From the NCBI GenBank assembly GCA_024707255.1, contig JANQAC010000002.1:1234001-1298000 (forward strand): a stretch of DNA of 64,000 nucleotides, written 5' to 3'. The notes beneath the pieces are model-generated. The model saw only the letters and a list, made by a program, of their open reading frames with translations. It did not search any database and was not told the DNA's origin. Source of the stretch: Asticcacaulis sp. (GTDB lineage: Bacteria > Pseudomonadota > Alphaproteobacteria > Caulobacterales > Caulobacteraceae). Below, one piece after another: positions 46,558-56,516 of the stretch. A program made the translations under genes and the position numbers. Numbering within the stretch: position 1 is the first letter of the stretch; each line of letters opens with the position of its first letter.

Positions 46558-47979
46558 TCACCAAAAAGGCGTGTCATTTGATGACTTGGGCTTTGATTTT
46601 TCTTCGTATTTTTCTTTCTTGCCCGTGCGGCGCGCAGCCTTGGCGGGCCGCGCCTCCTGTATATCCGGCGCCGAAATTATTTCTTCGGAAATCGGCTTTT
46701 TTTCTGCCTTAACCGGCTCGACCGGGGCAGATTGCGGAGCTGAGCGTTCGCGGGGCTTGTGATCACGCTGCGGCCTACCCCTGGTTTTGCCTGATTCGCG
46801 GCGAGGTTGCCGTGAGCCATCGCGCGGCGCATCGCTGAGTGCCGAATAATCGACATCAAGCTCAAGACCGGTCGGCTCTTTCTTGATGAGCTTGACGACC
46901 TTGTCATAGTTTTTCTCATCATGTGGCGACAGCAGCAGATAGGTTTCGCCTGTCCGGCCCGCGCGGCCTGTACGGCCGATCCGATGGACATAATCGTCGG
47001 CGTGAATTGGGGCATCAAAGTTGAAAACATGTCCCACCGCCGGGATATCCAGGCCGCGGGCGGCGACATCCGAAGCCACCAGCAGGGTCAGTTCGCCCTT
47101 GCGGAAAGCATCGAGCGTCTTCATGCGCAGCGACTGGTCCAGGTCGCCGTGGATCGGCGCCGCATTAAAACCGTGAACGCTCAGGGACTTGGCAACGATA
47201 TCGACATCGGTCTTGCGATTGCAGAACACGATCCCGTTCTGGATATCCAGGGTCTTGAGCAGGGCGCGCAGGGCGATCCGCTTGGCCTTTACGTCCTTGT
47301 GCGGCACGCGCAGCACGTACTGGGTGATGTTTTCGTTGGTTGTGGCCGGGCGGGAAACCTCGATGCGGACCGGATTTTTCAGGAAGGCTTCGGTCAGGCG
47401 GGTAATTTCCGGCGGCATGGTGGCCGAGAAGAACAGGGTCTGGCGCGTGGGCGGGGTTAGCTTGAAGATGCGCTCGATATCTGGAATGAAGCCCATGTCG
47501 AGCATCCGGTCGGCTTCATCGACCACCATCATGGTGACGCCATTGAGCATGACCTTCGAGCGCTCGAAAAGGTCAAGCAGACGACCCGGCGTGGCGATCA
47601 GCACATCAACACCCTTATCGAGCTTGGCCACCTGGTCGGCCATAGAGACGCCGCCGATCAGCAGAGCCCAGTTCAGCTTGTGGTACTTGGCGTATTTCTC
47701 GAAGGCTTCGGCGACCTGGTCGGCCAACTCCCGCGTCGGCTCCAGCACGATCGCGCGCGGCATACGGGCGCGGGAACGGCCGGCGGCCAGCTTTTCGATC
47801 ATCGGAAGGGTAAAGGCGGCAGTCTTGCCGGTGCCGGTCTGGGCAATACCAAGGACATCGAGGCCGGTCATGGCCACCGGAATGGCCTGTCCCTGAATAG
47901 GGGTAGGGGTATCGTAGCCGGTTTCGGCAACAGCCTTGAGGACCTGTTCGCTCAGGCCCAGATCGGAGAATTTCGTCAT
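46558..47979 (-). CDS. DEAD-box RNA helicase (RhlB/RhlE type)
   Basis: A 473-aa RNA helicase. All DEAD motifs are present: Q motif GYDTPTPIQGQAIPV, AQTGTGKT, PTRELADQ, VVDEADRMLDMGF, SATMP, and IHGDLDQSLRM, VASDVAARGLDIP, HRIGRTGRAGRTG. The basic, Pro/Lys-rich tail from about residue 395 binds RNA or partners. In C. crescentus the RhlB of the RNase E degradosome sits in a similar neighbourhood (near dgcB and parE), and rne is in this window, so an RhlB role is likely. RhlE cannot be excluded. Confidence 0.92.
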   Translation of the reverse strand: MTKFSDLGLSEQVLKAVAETGYDTPTPIQGQAIPVAMTGLDVLGIAQTGTGKTAAFTLPMIEKLAAGRSRARMPRAIVLEPTRELADQVAEAFEKYAKYHKLNWALLIGGVSMADQVAKLDKGVDVLIATPGRLLDLFERSKVMLNGVTMMVVDEADRMLDMGFIPDIERIFKLTPPTRQTLFFSATMPPEITRLTEAFLKNPVRIEVSRPATTNENITQYVLRVPHKDVKAKRIALRALLKTLDIQNGIVFCNRKTDVDIVAKSLSVHGFNAAPIHGDLDQSLRMKTLDAFRKGELTLLVASDVAARGLDIPAVGHVFNFDAPIHADDYVHRIGRTGRAGRTGETYLLLSPHDEKNYDKVVKLIKKEPTGLELDVDYSALSDAPRDGSRQPRRESGKTRGRPQRDHKPRERSAPQSAPVEPVKAEKKPISEEIISAPDIQEARPAKAARRTGKKEKYEEKSKPKSSNDTPFW

Positions 47980-48105
47980 GACACTCTTTGAATGGAATGC
48001 ATTTCCATCCGGGCAAGCGATCTTACGGGGCTGGGAATGCGGCGCGCCGATCGTGGCGCAATAGATGGGCGGCCGGTGTCCGCGAACTGGAGCAAGGCTC
48101 AGACG

Positions 48106-48146
48106 CAGACACGCGCGAACCGGATATTTCGGCTCGCGCGTGTCTG
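48106..48146. repeat. 13-bp hairpin downstream of parE
   Basis: Perfect arms CAGACACGCGCGA (48106-48118) and its complement (48134-48146) lie 33 bases past the parE stop on the minus strand. No T-run follows, so it may mark the transcript end only through Rho or RNA stability. Confidence 0.6.
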
Positions 48147-48178
48147 ATACCAGAAATTACAGTAAATAACAGGCTTTT

Positions 48179-50245
48179 TTAAACATCCAGGTCGTCGGCG
48201 ACAAACTCGGCATGATCCTGGATGTAACGGAAGCGCAGTTCCGGCTTGCGGCCCATGAGGGTCTCGACCAGGTCTTCGACATCTTCCTCATCATGGGGCA
48301 GGGTAACGCGGGCAAGAGTCCGCGTCTTTGGATCCATGGTGGTTTCCTTGAGCTGGGCCGGCATCATTTCACCCAGGCCCTTGAAGCGGCCGATTTCCGG
48401 TTTCTTGCCTTTGAAGTGCTTTGCCAGGATTTCGGCACGATGCGCGTCGTCCTTGGCGTAATGCGTTTCCTTGCCATGGCTGATTCGATAAAGCGGCGGC
48501 ATGGCCAGGAAGAGATTGCCGTTGCGGATCATGTTGGGCATGGTCCGGTAGAAATATGTGATCAGCAGGCTGGCAATGTGAGCGCCGTCAACATCGGCAT
48601 CGGTCATGATAATAATGCGCTCGTAACGCAGATCCTCTTCCTTGAACCGGGCGCCGGGCTGAACACCCAGCGCCAGGCCGAGGTCAGACAGTTCCACATT
48701 GGCGCGGGCTTTTTCACCGGTCGCCGAGGCCACGTTCAGGATCTTTCCGCGGAGGGGCAGGATGGCCTGGGTATTGCGGTTGCGGCCCTGCTTGGCGGAG
48801 CCGCCGGCCGAATCACCTTCGACGATGAACAGTTCAGTGCCCACAGCGTCCTGGCGGGCGCAATCGGCCAGCTTGCCCGGCAGGCGCAGCTTGCGCGTAG
48901 CGGAGGCACGCGCCACTTCCTTGTCCTTGCGGCGCTTCAGACGCTCCTCGGCGCGCTCGACGATAAATTGCAGGATGCGGTCAGCCTGCTTGGGGGATGA
49001 GGTCAGCCAGTGATCGAACGGATCAGCCAGGGCTTTTTCCACCAGGCGTTGGGCGTCGCTGGACGACAGACGATCCTTGGTCTGGCCCTGGAATTCCGGG
49101 TTGCGGATAAAAACCGAGATGACGATCCCCGCCTGCGCCGCCACGTCCTCTGCCGTAATCAGGCCGCCGCGCTTATCGCCGGTCATTTCGGCATAAGCCT
49201 TCAGCGATCGGGTAAGGGCGGCGCGCAGGCCGGCCTCGTGCGTACCACCATCGGGCGTCGGGATGGTATTACAATAGCTCTGGCAGAAACCGTCATGTTC
49301 GCCGAAACCGGCACCGGACCACACCACGGCCCATTCCACCGCGCCAGCCTCGCCTTTACGCTCGACGCGGCCAGAGAAAATATCGCCCAGGGTTTCGGTA
49401 TCCTTGACACGCTCGGCCAGGTAATCCGCCAGGCCGTTCGGGAAATAGAATTTATCCTCGGCCGGTGTCTGGTCGTGGATCAGTTCTGGTGCGCATTTCC
49501 AGAAAATCTGTACGCCGCGGAAGAGGTACGCCTTGGCCTTGGCCATGCGGTATACGCGCGCCGGCTTGAAACGGGCCTCAGGCCCAAAGATTTCCGGATC
49601 GGGCAGGAATCGTTCCAGAGTGCCCTTCTTCTTTGAGGGGCCGACCTGAATGACATCGGTCAGCTTATGTCCCTTGGAGAAGTTCTGCTGCCATTCGTAA
49701 CCATCGCGCCAGACAGTCACTTCCAGCTTTTCGGACAGGGCGTTGACCACCGAAATACCGACACCATGCAGCCCGCCGGAGGTTTCATACGCCTTTCCGG
49801 AGAACTTGCCGCCGGAATGCAACATGGTCAGGACGACTTCGAGCGCCGACTTGCCGGGATATTTCGGGTGCGGATCAACCGGAATGCCCCGGCCATCGTC
49901 GCGGACGCTTAAGTACCCGTCCTTGTCCAGCTCCACCCAGATCGCCTTGGCGTGACCAGCTACAGCCTCGTCCATGGCGTTATCAAGCACCTCGGCAAAG
50001 AGGTGGTGAAGCGCTTTTTCATCTGTGCCGCCGATATACATGCCGGGGCGCTTGCGGACAGGCTCCAGACCTTCAAGCACCTCGATGCTTGAAGCGCCAT
50101 AACCGGGATCTACCGTGACCGGCGCGTGCTGTTTGGCAGCCGCAGGCGTGGTCCGGGCAGCGGGCGCCGGGGCTTCCGGTGATGGCGAGGCGGGCTTTTC
50201 AGGCTCATCCCCAAAAAGCGAGGATTGCGGGATATTGGACGTCAT
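48179..50245 (-). CDS. parE: DNA topoisomerase IV subunit B
   Basis: The ATPase subunit of topoisomerase IV, which decatenates chromosomes. 688 aa: a disordered N-terminal 45 residues, the GHKL ATPase domain (LHHLFAEVLDNAMDEAVAG with the catalytic Glu, VRDDGRGIPVD, SGGLHGVGISVVNAL), the transducer domain, and the Toprim domain with ELFIVEGDSAGGSAKQGRN and IIIMTDADVDGAH. The C-terminus ends in the standard GRFKGLGEMMPAQL region. The length and this Toprim sequence distinguish it from the longer GyrB. Confidence 0.94.
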   Translation of the reverse strand: MTSNIPQSSLFGDEPEKPASPSPEAPAPAARTTPAAAKQHAPVTVDPGYGASSIEVLEGLEPVRKRPGMYIGGTDEKALHHLFAEVLDNAMDEAVAGHAKAIWVELDKDGYLSVRDDGRGIPVDPHPKYPGKSALEVVLTMLHSGGKFSGKAYETSGGLHGVGISVVNALSEKLEVTVWRDGYEWQQNFSKGHKLTDVIQVGPSKKKGTLERFLPDPEIFGPEARFKPARVYRMAKAKAYLFRGVQIFWKCAPELIHDQTPAEDKFYFPNGLADYLAERVKDTETLGDIFSGRVERKGEAGAVEWAVVWSGAGFGEHDGFCQSYCNTIPTPDGGTHEAGLRAALTRSLKAYAEMTGDKRGGLITAEDVAAQAGIVISVFIRNPEFQGQTKDRLSSSDAQRLVEKALADPFDHWLTSSPKQADRILQFIVERAEERLKRRKDKEVARASATRKLRLPGKLADCARQDAVGTELFIVEGDSAGGSAKQGRNRNTQAILPLRGKILNVASATGEKARANVELSDLGLALGVQPGARFKEEDLRYERIIIMTDADVDGAHIASLLITYFYRTMPNMIRNGNLFLAMPPLYRISHGKETHYAKDDAHRAEILAKHFKGKKPEIGRFKGLGEMMPAQLKETTMDPKTRTLARVTLPHDEEDVEDLVETLMGRKPELRFRYIQDHAEFVADDLDV

Positions 50246-50311
50246 AACTTTAACATGGGGTGATTCGGCTCTCAGTCATAAAGAGGCAACAAGCAACCCA
50301 CAATTAAAAAA

Positions 50312-50337
50312 GGCCGCGAACCCAAAGGTTCGCGGCC
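50312..50337 (-). terminator. Terminator of the first porin gene
   Basis: An 11-bp stem GGCCGCGAACC/GGTTCGCGGCC with a 4-base loop; followed on the minus strand by TTTTTTAATTG. It lies 34 bases after the porin stop. Confidence 0.92.
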
Positions 50338-50371
50338 AGCTATTTCTTTGCCCTTGGTCAGGCTTAGAATT

Positions 50372-51019
50372 TTAGAACGACGCCTTGATGGTGGCGGCGA
50401 AGGTCGAAGGTTGCTTCGACGCGTCGGCCCAGCGCAGGTCAAGACCCAGGGTGTCATTGATGGCGTAGGTGACACCGATATTCTTGGTGGTGTAGCCGTA
50501 CAGCTCGTAATTGCCCAGGGCGCCCGAAACCGACCACTTGTCGGTCAGCGGATACGACGCGTTAACTTCGTAATACGGATCTTCCAAGCCGTCGGTGTCG
50601 AGGTACATGGCGGCGCCGATCGTGCCCTTGCCCATCGGATGGTTGACGGCGGCCTTCAGCTCGCTGATCACGTCACCGCCGGAGGACGGGTAGGTGTAAG
50701 CAACCACGCCGAAGTCGAAGTTGAAATTGCCGGCCGAAGGCGTCAGGCCCATATACAGGTCGAGTTCGGTATCGGCATTGCCGTCGCCGTAAGGGAAGTC
50801 AACGTTCGAGGCCCAGGCGCCTGCATAGAAGATGCCCTTCGAGTAGTCGATGCCGCCTTGCAGGGCCGCGTTGTTGTCGGTTTGGGTGACACCGCGCCAG
50901 ACATAGTTGCTGGTCACAGCGATATTGTAGCTCAGGTGACCGGCATCGTCTTGAGCCATTGCAGCCCCGCCGGCGAAAAGTGCGCTGATGGCAACAGCGG
51001 CGACAAGAGTCTTTTTCAT
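50372..51019 (-). CDS. TorF-family putative porin, copy 1
   Basis: A 215-aa protein with a signal peptide (MKKTLVAAVAISALFAGGAAMAQ). The mature part is all short amphipathic beta strands with aromatic girdle residues and a C-terminal Phe (FAATIKASF), as expected of an outer-membrane beta barrel. It has the TorF/TIGR02001 hallmarks (SYNIAVTSNYVWRGVTQT, GGIDYSKGIFYAGAWASNVDF). ATG at 51019 has GGGAT six bases upstream; the ATG at 51025 has no space for a ribosome site. It is a close paralogue of the next gene. The transported solute is unknown; clustering with amtB-glnA-glnB suggests a nitrogen source. Confidence 0.85.
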   Translation of the reverse strand: MKKTLVAAVAISALFAGGAAMAQDDAGHLSYNIAVTSNYVWRGVTQTDNNAALQGGIDYSKGIFYAGAWASNVDFPYGDGNADTELDLYMGLTPSAGNFNFDFGVVAYTYPSSGGDVISELKAAVNHPMGKGTIGAAMYLDTDGLEDPYYEVNASYPLTDKWSVSGALGNYELYGYTTKNIGVTYAINDTLGLDLRWADASKQPSTFAATIKASF

Positions 51020-51379
51020 GATCATATCCCAGTTCAGTGGTTGGCGCCGGTTCGTAATGGCCGGCTCAGGAGGATTTGGTGTGTGACGGTAAAACCGAAG
51101 TTAATGTAGCAAGTTTTTGGGGCGAGCAAAGTCCCCCAATGTCATTTAGCAACGCTTTGATGTATATTTACAACGTTTGTTTCAATGGCTTAATGCGCCC
51201 CGGCCGTACTTGAAACCACGCGTGATGACATTGATTTTCAGCCGGTTTTATTTGCCGCGGCGGCGGTCGTCATAATTATGAAATTAAAAAGTCAAATAAA
51301 TCATATAGTAGCAAGGGTAACCGTATCGCGGTGCAAAAGGTGAGGGCCGCGTCCGGAAACGCGGCCCTCTGTTACCAGC
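51020..51379. other. Region between the two porin genes
   Basis: About 360 bases. The end near 51379 has the terminator of the second porin (feature at 51342-51369). The remainder is AT-rich (51120-51340) and should hold the promoter of the first porin. No gene or named RNA is seen. Confidence 0.5.
51342..51369 (-). terminator. Terminator of the second porin gene
   Basis: An 11-bp perfect stem GAGGGCCGCGT/ACGCGGCCCTC with a 6-base loop; on the minus strand a short T-run (ACCTTTTGC) follows. Confidence 0.8.
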
Positions 51380-52033
51380 TTAGAAAGCAGCCTTAAGCGT
51401 GACGGCGAGACGGGCCGCCGACGGCTTGATCACTTCCGGAATGTTGGTGTCGGACGCGCGAACATCGACCGAGAAGACCGGGGTGATGGCATAGGTCAGA
51501 CCGAGGTTTTCGGTCGTGTACTTGAAGCCAGCGGTCTTTTGTTCACCAACGGCGCCCGAAACGCTGAGCTTGCTGGTCAGCGGGTAGGAACCGTTGATTT
51601 CATAATACTCGGTATCATCAACATCGGTGTTATAGAAATAGGCGGCGCCGATGGTGCCCTTGTAGAACGGGTGGCTGACGGCGGCCTTCAGTTCGGTCGA
51701 ATCAAGGGTATCGTCATTGTAGTTATAGTAGATGGCGCCCAGATCGAAGGTGAAGTCCTTATAGACCGGCTTGATGCCGGCATAGAGATCGAGTTCGTAG
51801 TCGGCGAAATCGACATTGGACGCCCAGGCGCCGGCGTAGAACAGGCCGTGCGAATAGTCGATACCGCCCTGGATGGCCGGATCGCCTGCCGTCTGGCTGA
51901 CACCGCGGAAAACGTAATCGCTGGTGGCGGCAACGTTATAGCTGAGAGTGCCGCCAGCGAATTCAGTGGCGGAAGCCGAACCGGCGATGACGGCAGCGGC
52001 GATGGCCGTAGTGGCCAGGAGCATATTTTTCAT
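51380..52033 (-). CDS. TorF-family putative porin, copy 2
   Basis: A 217-aa paralogue of the 50372-51019 gene with the same layout: signal peptide (MKNMLLATTAIAAAVIAGSASA), SYNVAATSDYVFRGVSQT, GGIDYSHGLFYAGAWASNVDF and a C-terminal aromatic (LAVTLKAAF). By eye about half of the residues agree between the two copies, with the best match in the first 60 of the mature part, so the duplication is old. Start MKNML at 52033 is preferred to an upstream in-frame start at 52072. Both copies probably have their own promoter and terminator rather than one operon. Confidence 0.85.
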   Translation of the reverse strand: MKNMLLATTAIAAAVIAGSASATEFAGGTLSYNVAATSDYVFRGVSQTAGDPAIQGGIDYSHGLFYAGAWASNVDFADYELDLYAGIKPVYKDFTFDLGAIYYNYNDDTLDSTELKAAVSHPFYKGTIGAAYFYNTDVDDTEYYEINGSYPLTSKLSVSGAVGEQKTAGFKYTTENLGLTYAITPVFSVDVRASDTNIPEVIKPSAARLAVTLKAAF

Positions 52034-52247
52034 TATTGTGTCCTCAGATTGAGTTTGTGTGCCAAACCCCATCCGAAGCGTTTCCCGCGCCAGTTATGGT
52101 AAAATATTGCGGCGCGGAATCAGATTACATTTTTATGACAGTCACTCCAACACCTGTGATTACAAAACACACGCCTGTGGCATATTTGCATTGAATGCGG
52201 TCAAAAGGTGGCAAAAAAATTAATTGCAACAAGGCTGTGGATAAAAA

Positions 52248-52276
52248 ACGGAGCGCTCCATAAAGGGGCGCTCCGT
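52248..52276 (-). terminator. Terminator of amtB
   Basis: A 9-bp stem ACGGAGCGC/GCGCTCCGT followed on the minus strand by TTTTTTATCC. It lies 31 bases past the amtB stop. Confidence 0.92.
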
Positions 52277-52307
52277 CTCTTTTGTGCAACTGATTAAAAA
52301 TGGTAGC

Positions 52308-53759
52308 TTAGTGATCCATGACTTCGTCATGAAGCGAGGCATCAAGGCCGGCTTCTTCCTGATCGGCCGTCACGCGGAGACCCGTCGTGAACTTGCAGAT
52401 GATCAGGATGACGAGAGTGCCAAGGGCGGACCAGCCGATGGTGACGCCCAGGCCGATCAACTGCTTCACGACCGTGGCACCTTCGGCCAGGGAGTTTACC
52501 GTGGTGTCGGCAAACAGACCCGTCAGGATGGCGCCCAGGAAACCGCCGGCACCATGGATGCCGAAAGCGTCGAGGGAATCATCGTAGCCAAGCAGCTTCT
52601 TCATCCAGGTGGCCGAGACGTAGCAGACCGGACCGGCGACCGCACCGATGATCATGGCGCCCGTCGGATTGACGAAACCACAGGCCGGGGTAATGGCGAC
52701 CAGGCCGGCGACCAGGCCGGATAGGATGCCGATCAGCGACGGCTTGCCGCGGAAGATCCATTCGACGACCTTCCAGGTCAGGCCGGCGGCGCAGGTGGCC
52801 AGCAGGGTGTTGAGCAGGGCCACCGAGGCGACTGCATCGCCCGTCCATTCCGAACCGGCATTGAAGCCGATCCAGCCAACGAACAGCAGGGACGCGCCGA
52901 TCAGGACGAAGATCGGGTTGTTGGCGGGCATTGATTCCGTGCCGTAGCCCTTGCGGCGGCCGAGGAAGAGGGCCGCCACCAGACCGGCGACACCGGCATT
53001 GACGTGAACGACCGCGCCACCGGCGAAGTCCTTGACGCCCAGGGTGCCGAGGAAGCCACCACCCCAGACCATGTGACAGATCGGGGCGTAGACCAGGATG
53101 GACCACAGAGCCATGAAGAGGATCAGGCCGGAGAACTTGACGCGCTCAGCAAACGCACCCGTGATCAGGGCAGGCGTGATGATGGCAAAGGTCATCTGGT
53201 AGGAAATCCATGTGTATTCCGGCACCGAGGCTGTAGCCATGTAGGCCGTATTCGGCGTGACGTGGCTGAGCATGGCCGTATCGAAGCCGCCGAAGTATTG
53301 GTTCAGCAGTTCGCCACTGAAACCAAACAGGTCGGTGGCGGTGCCGAACGACATGCTGTAGCCGACAACGTACCACAGGACCGCAACAACGGCCGTGACG
53401 CTGACCGACTGGGTGACGGTGGCAATGACGTTCTTGCGGCGGACCATACCACCGTAGAAGAGGGCGAGGCCCGGCAGGGTCATCATCAGCACCATGGCGG
53501 TGGAGAAGATGAGGTAGGTGGTGTCGGCCTGGCTGAGTGCCAGTTCTTTCTGCGACGCCAGCAGGGCGGGCGCCGGAGCGGCTTCAGAAGTCGCTTCCGA
53601 AGCCGCGGTTGATTCCGCAGCGGAGGCCGCATCGGAGGTTACGGCTTCAGCAGAGGCCGCGGCCGACTCCTGAGCCAGAGCGAAACTGGCGACGGGTGCC
53701 GCCAGCAGAAGAGTCGCCGCCGCGGCGATGACTTTCGAGAGTTTGATCCACGTTTTCAA
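52308..53759 (-). CDS. amtB: Ammonium transporter
   Basis: An Amt/MEP/Rh ammonium channel, 483 aa. A signal peptide (MKTWIKLSKVIAAAATLLL...) and an Ala/Ser/Glu-rich linker of some 45 residues precede the eleven membrane helices. Motifs include LFYGGMVRRKNVIATV, TWISYQMTFAIITPALITGAFAERVKF and the pore histidine pair in FAGGAVVHVNAG and DAFGIHGAGGFLGAIL. The start is a TTG at 53759 with GGGGG five bases upstream; the apparent longer reading frame lacks a ribosome site. A downstream glnK is usual in proteobacteria, but none is seen here; glnB is two genes upstream. Confidence 0.95.
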   Translation of the reverse strand: MKTWIKLSKVIAAAATLLLAAPVASFALAQESAAASAEAVTSDAASAAESTAASEATSEAAPAPALLASQKELALSQADTTYLIFSTAMVLMMTLPGLALFYGGMVRRKNVIATVTQSVSVTAVVAVLWYVVGYSMSFGTATDLFGFSGELLNQYFGGFDTAMLSHVTPNTAYMATASVPEYTWISYQMTFAIITPALITGAFAERVKFSGLILFMALWSILVYAPICHMVWGGGFLGTLGVKDFAGGAVVHVNAGVAGLVAALFLGRRKGYGTESMPANNPIFVLIGASLLFVGWIGFNAGSEWTGDAVASVALLNTLLATCAAGLTWKVVEWIFRGKPSLIGILSGLVAGLVAITPACGFVNPTGAMIIGAVAGPVCYVSATWMKKLLGYDDSLDAFGIHGAGGFLGAILTGLFADTTVNSLAEGATVVKQLIGLGVTIGWSALGTLVILIICKFTTGLRVTADQEEAGLDASLHDEVMDH

Positions 53760-54028
53760 AGTATCCCCCTTGGATAGCGGATATTGCACCTGCTCACAGT
53801 GCCGTGACTGCAAACTATCGCAAGTGCTTTATGGAGCGGATCAGGGGAGAAGGGGGTGCACGTGCCGCCTTGCGTCATTTATGTGTCGGAATGCAGCTAA
53901 ATAGCGTGAAAACAAAGAGTTTTTGTTCGGTTTCATTTGCAATTATAATGATATCATATGAAACTATAAAATGTAATACAATAGAACCCGATCTCGGCCT
54001 TGCCGTTTCAATTGTGCGGCGCAAAGAA
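53760..54028. other. Region upstream of amtB
   Basis: About 270 bases to the glnA terminator. Contains an AT-rich patch (53920-53985) and, nearer amtB, several TGCAC/GTGC half-sites (for example 53788-53804) reminiscent of NtrC half-sites but without a clear palindrome. No convincing sigma-54 box (GG-N10-GC) was found in it. Confidence 0.35.
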
Positions 54029-54059
54029 AACAGGCCGCTCCTTTACGGAACGGCCTGTT
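54029..54059 (-). terminator. Terminator of glnA
   Basis: A 9-bp stem AACAGGCCG/CGGCCTGTT with a 13-base loop, followed on the minus strand by TTTTCTTTG. Confidence 0.8.
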
Positions 54060-54092
54060 GTGAAATTCATGTCCTGGGACAGGAAATTCAGC

Positions 54093-55499
54093 TTAGCACT
54101 TGTAATACATCTCGAATTCGATCGGGTGCGGACGCAGTTCGAGGTTCATCACTTCTTCCATCTTCAGTTCGATGTAGGAGTCGATGAAGTCGTCGTCCAT
54201 CACGCCGCCCTTCTTGAGGAAGGCGCGATCCTTGTCGAGGTTCTCCAGGGCTTCACGCAGGCTGCCACAGACTTCCGGGATGTTCTTTTGCTCTTGCGGC
54301 GGCAGATCATACAGGTTCTTGTCGGCCGGCGCGCCCGGATCGAGGCGGTTTTCGATACCGTCAAGACCGGCCATCAACAGGGCGGTGAAGGTTAGGTAAG
54401 GGTTGCCCATCGGATCCGGGAAGCGGGCTTCCAGGCGCTTGCCCTTCGGCGACGACACCCACGGAATACGGATCGAGGCGGAACGGTTGCGGGCCGAATA
54501 GGCCAGCTTGACCGGGGCTTCATAACCCGGAACCAGGCGCTTGTAGCTGTTGGTCGTCGAGTTGGAGAAGGCGTTGATCGCCTTGGCGTGCTTGATAATG
54601 CCGCCGATGTACCACAGGCAGAGATCCGACAGGCCGGCATACTTGTCGCCGGCGAAGAGCGGCTTGCCGTCCTTCCAGATCGACTGGTGGACGTGCATAC
54701 CCGAACCGTTATCACCGAACATCGGCTTGGCCATGAAGGTCACCGACTTGCCGTAGGCATGGGCGACGTTCTGGACGACGTACTTGTAGAGCTGGGTACG
54801 GTCGGCCATGGTCAACATGTCCGAGAACTTCAGGCCGAGCTCGTGCTGGGCCGGCGCCACTTCATGGTGGTGCTTTTCCGGTTCCATGCCCAGTTCGCCC
54901 ATGATCGACAGCATTTCGCCGCGGATGTCCTGAGCCGAATCGACCGGGTTGACGGGGAAGTAACCGCCCTTAGGCCCAGGGCGATGGCCCATATTACCTT
55001 CCGGATAGACCTTGGCCGAGTTGTGCGGCAGTTCGGTCGAGTCGAAGGCGTAGCCGGTGTTGTCCGGCGTGATCGACCAGCGGACGTCATCGAACATGAA
55101 GAATTCGGCTTCCGGGCCGAAATAAACCGTGTCACCGACGCCGGCCGACTGCGTATAGGCCAGGGCCTTCTTGGCGATCGAGCGCGGATCGCGGTTGTAA
55201 GGCTCGTTTGTGTCGGGATTTACAACGTCGCAGAACATGAACAGGGTGGTCTGCTGATAGAACGGGTCGATATAGGCTGTGTTCAGGTCAGGGCGCAGCT
55301 TCATGTCGGATTCGTTGATCGCCTTCCAGCCGGCAATCGAGGAACCATCGAACATGGTGCCGTCATCGAGGAAATCTTCGTCGACGAGGTCGATGTCGAA
55401 GGTCACGTGTTGCATTTTGCCGCGCACATCGGTGAAACGCACGTCAACATACTTGACGTCCTTTTCCTTGATGAGCTTGAGAATATCTGCAGATGTCAT
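54093..55499 (-). CDS. glnA: Glutamine synthetase, type I
   Basis: Makes glutamine from glutamate, ammonia and ATP. 468 aa with the GSI signatures: [57 protein letters not shown], and [11 protein letters not shown]. The adenylylation tyrosine is in [10 protein letters not shown], so GlnE control is expected. The gene follows glnB by 60 bases on the same strand, probably one transcript. Confidence 0.98.
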   Translation of the reverse strand: MTSADILKLIKEKDVKYVDVRFTDVRGKMQHVTFDIDLVDEDFLDDGTMFDGSSIAGWKAINESDMKLRPDLNTAYIDPFYQQTTLFMFCDVVNPDTNEPYNRDPRSIAKKALAYTQSAGVGDTVYFGPEAEFFMFDDVRWSITPDNTGYAFDSTELPHNSAKVYPEGNMGHRPGPKGGYFPVNPVDSAQDIRGEMLSIMGELGMEPEKHHHEVAPAQHELGLKFSDMLTMADRTQLYKYVVQNVAHAYGKSVTFMAKPMFGDNGSGMHVHQSIWKDGKPLFAGDKYAGLSDLCLWYIGGIIKHAKAINAFSNSTTNSYKRLVPGYEAPVKLAYSARNRSASIRIPWVSSPKGKRLEARFPDPMGNPYLTFTALLMAGLDGIENRLDPGAPADKNLYDLPPQEQKNIPEVCGSLREALENLDKDRAFLKKGGVMDDDFIDSYIELKMEEVMNLELRPHPIEFEMYYKC

Positions 55500-55559
55500 A
55501 TTTGACGCCCCATTAAGCCTGTAATTAATAAAGTGGGGGAGACGAAACGCCGGCGTTGG

Positions 55560-55901
<342 letters not shown>

Positions 55902-55941
55902 CTATCCATAAAACTGTAGACCGTTCAGCCCCGTAACTTGT

Positions 55942-55974
55942 TTGCATTGCGCAAGAATGCAAGCTCATTTCCGG
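55942..55974 (-). promoter_or_regulatory. Possible sigma-54 promoter and palindrome upstream of glnB
   Basis: On the minus strand GG (-24, 55972-55971) and GC (-12) are 10 bases apart, with TTGCA at the -12 box (55962-55958). Overlapping downstream is a palindrome TTGCATT-N7-AATGCAA (55942-55962). The -24 half (CCGGAAAT) is weaker than the TGGCAC consensus. Fits nitrogen control of glnBA. Confidence 0.5.
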
Positions 55975-56338
55975 CGAGCGATCTCACATGGCTGTAAAAC
56001 TTGCTTACGATGCGTGAACGGTGGGTGCCGCAGCCTTTAGCGGCTGGCGGCGTGGAATTCAAAAGGAAAATGCGTTTTAGCGCGATTTGCGCGCTTATAA
56101 AGAGAAAATTTACCCGACTCGGCGGGCTGTCCCCTAAATTGGCGAAAATACGTTTCCACTGCAATTATTTTGGCGGATTGCAGATGCAAAATCGCTGTCC
56201 GGTCGTCTGAATTGACGCGGCGCAGCATTATAGGCTTCGTGATTCATTTTCATGACACTTGACTGAGGCTGCGCTTTGGGTCAGACAGCGCCCCCTCGGA
56301 CCTGCGTCCTCTGGCGTCCGATATTCAAGCTGGCACAT
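55975..56338. other. Region between glnB control site and tRNA-Leu
   Basis: About 360 bases, AT-richer than the flanks, with promoters for the tRNA (+) presumably in the last 100 bases (a TTGAC at 56259-56263 lies in the right place but has no clear -10). No gene, repeat or named RNA recognised. Confidence 0.4.
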
Positions 56339-56423
56339 GCGGATGTGGCGGAACTGGTAGACGCACTGGGTTTAGGTTCCAGCGCTGCAAGGCGTGGAGG
56401 TTCGAGTCCTCTCATCCGCACCA
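56339..56423 (+). tRNA. tRNA-Leu (anticodon UAG)
   Basis: An 85-base class II tRNA. The acceptor stem GCGGATG (56339-56345) pairs with CATCCGC (56413-56419), then discriminator A and an encoded CCA. The anticodon loop TTTAGGT gives UAG, reading CUN codons. A long variable arm and a T loop (GGTTCGAGTCC) are present. Confidence 0.96.
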
Positions 56424-56516
56424 GCATTTATTGACACTCGTTGAATTTGAAACAGGGGTGGCGCAATGGTCGTGCCTCGGCTAGTGTCGGCGCCTGATAC
56501 CGCTTAGGGGCCGTGC

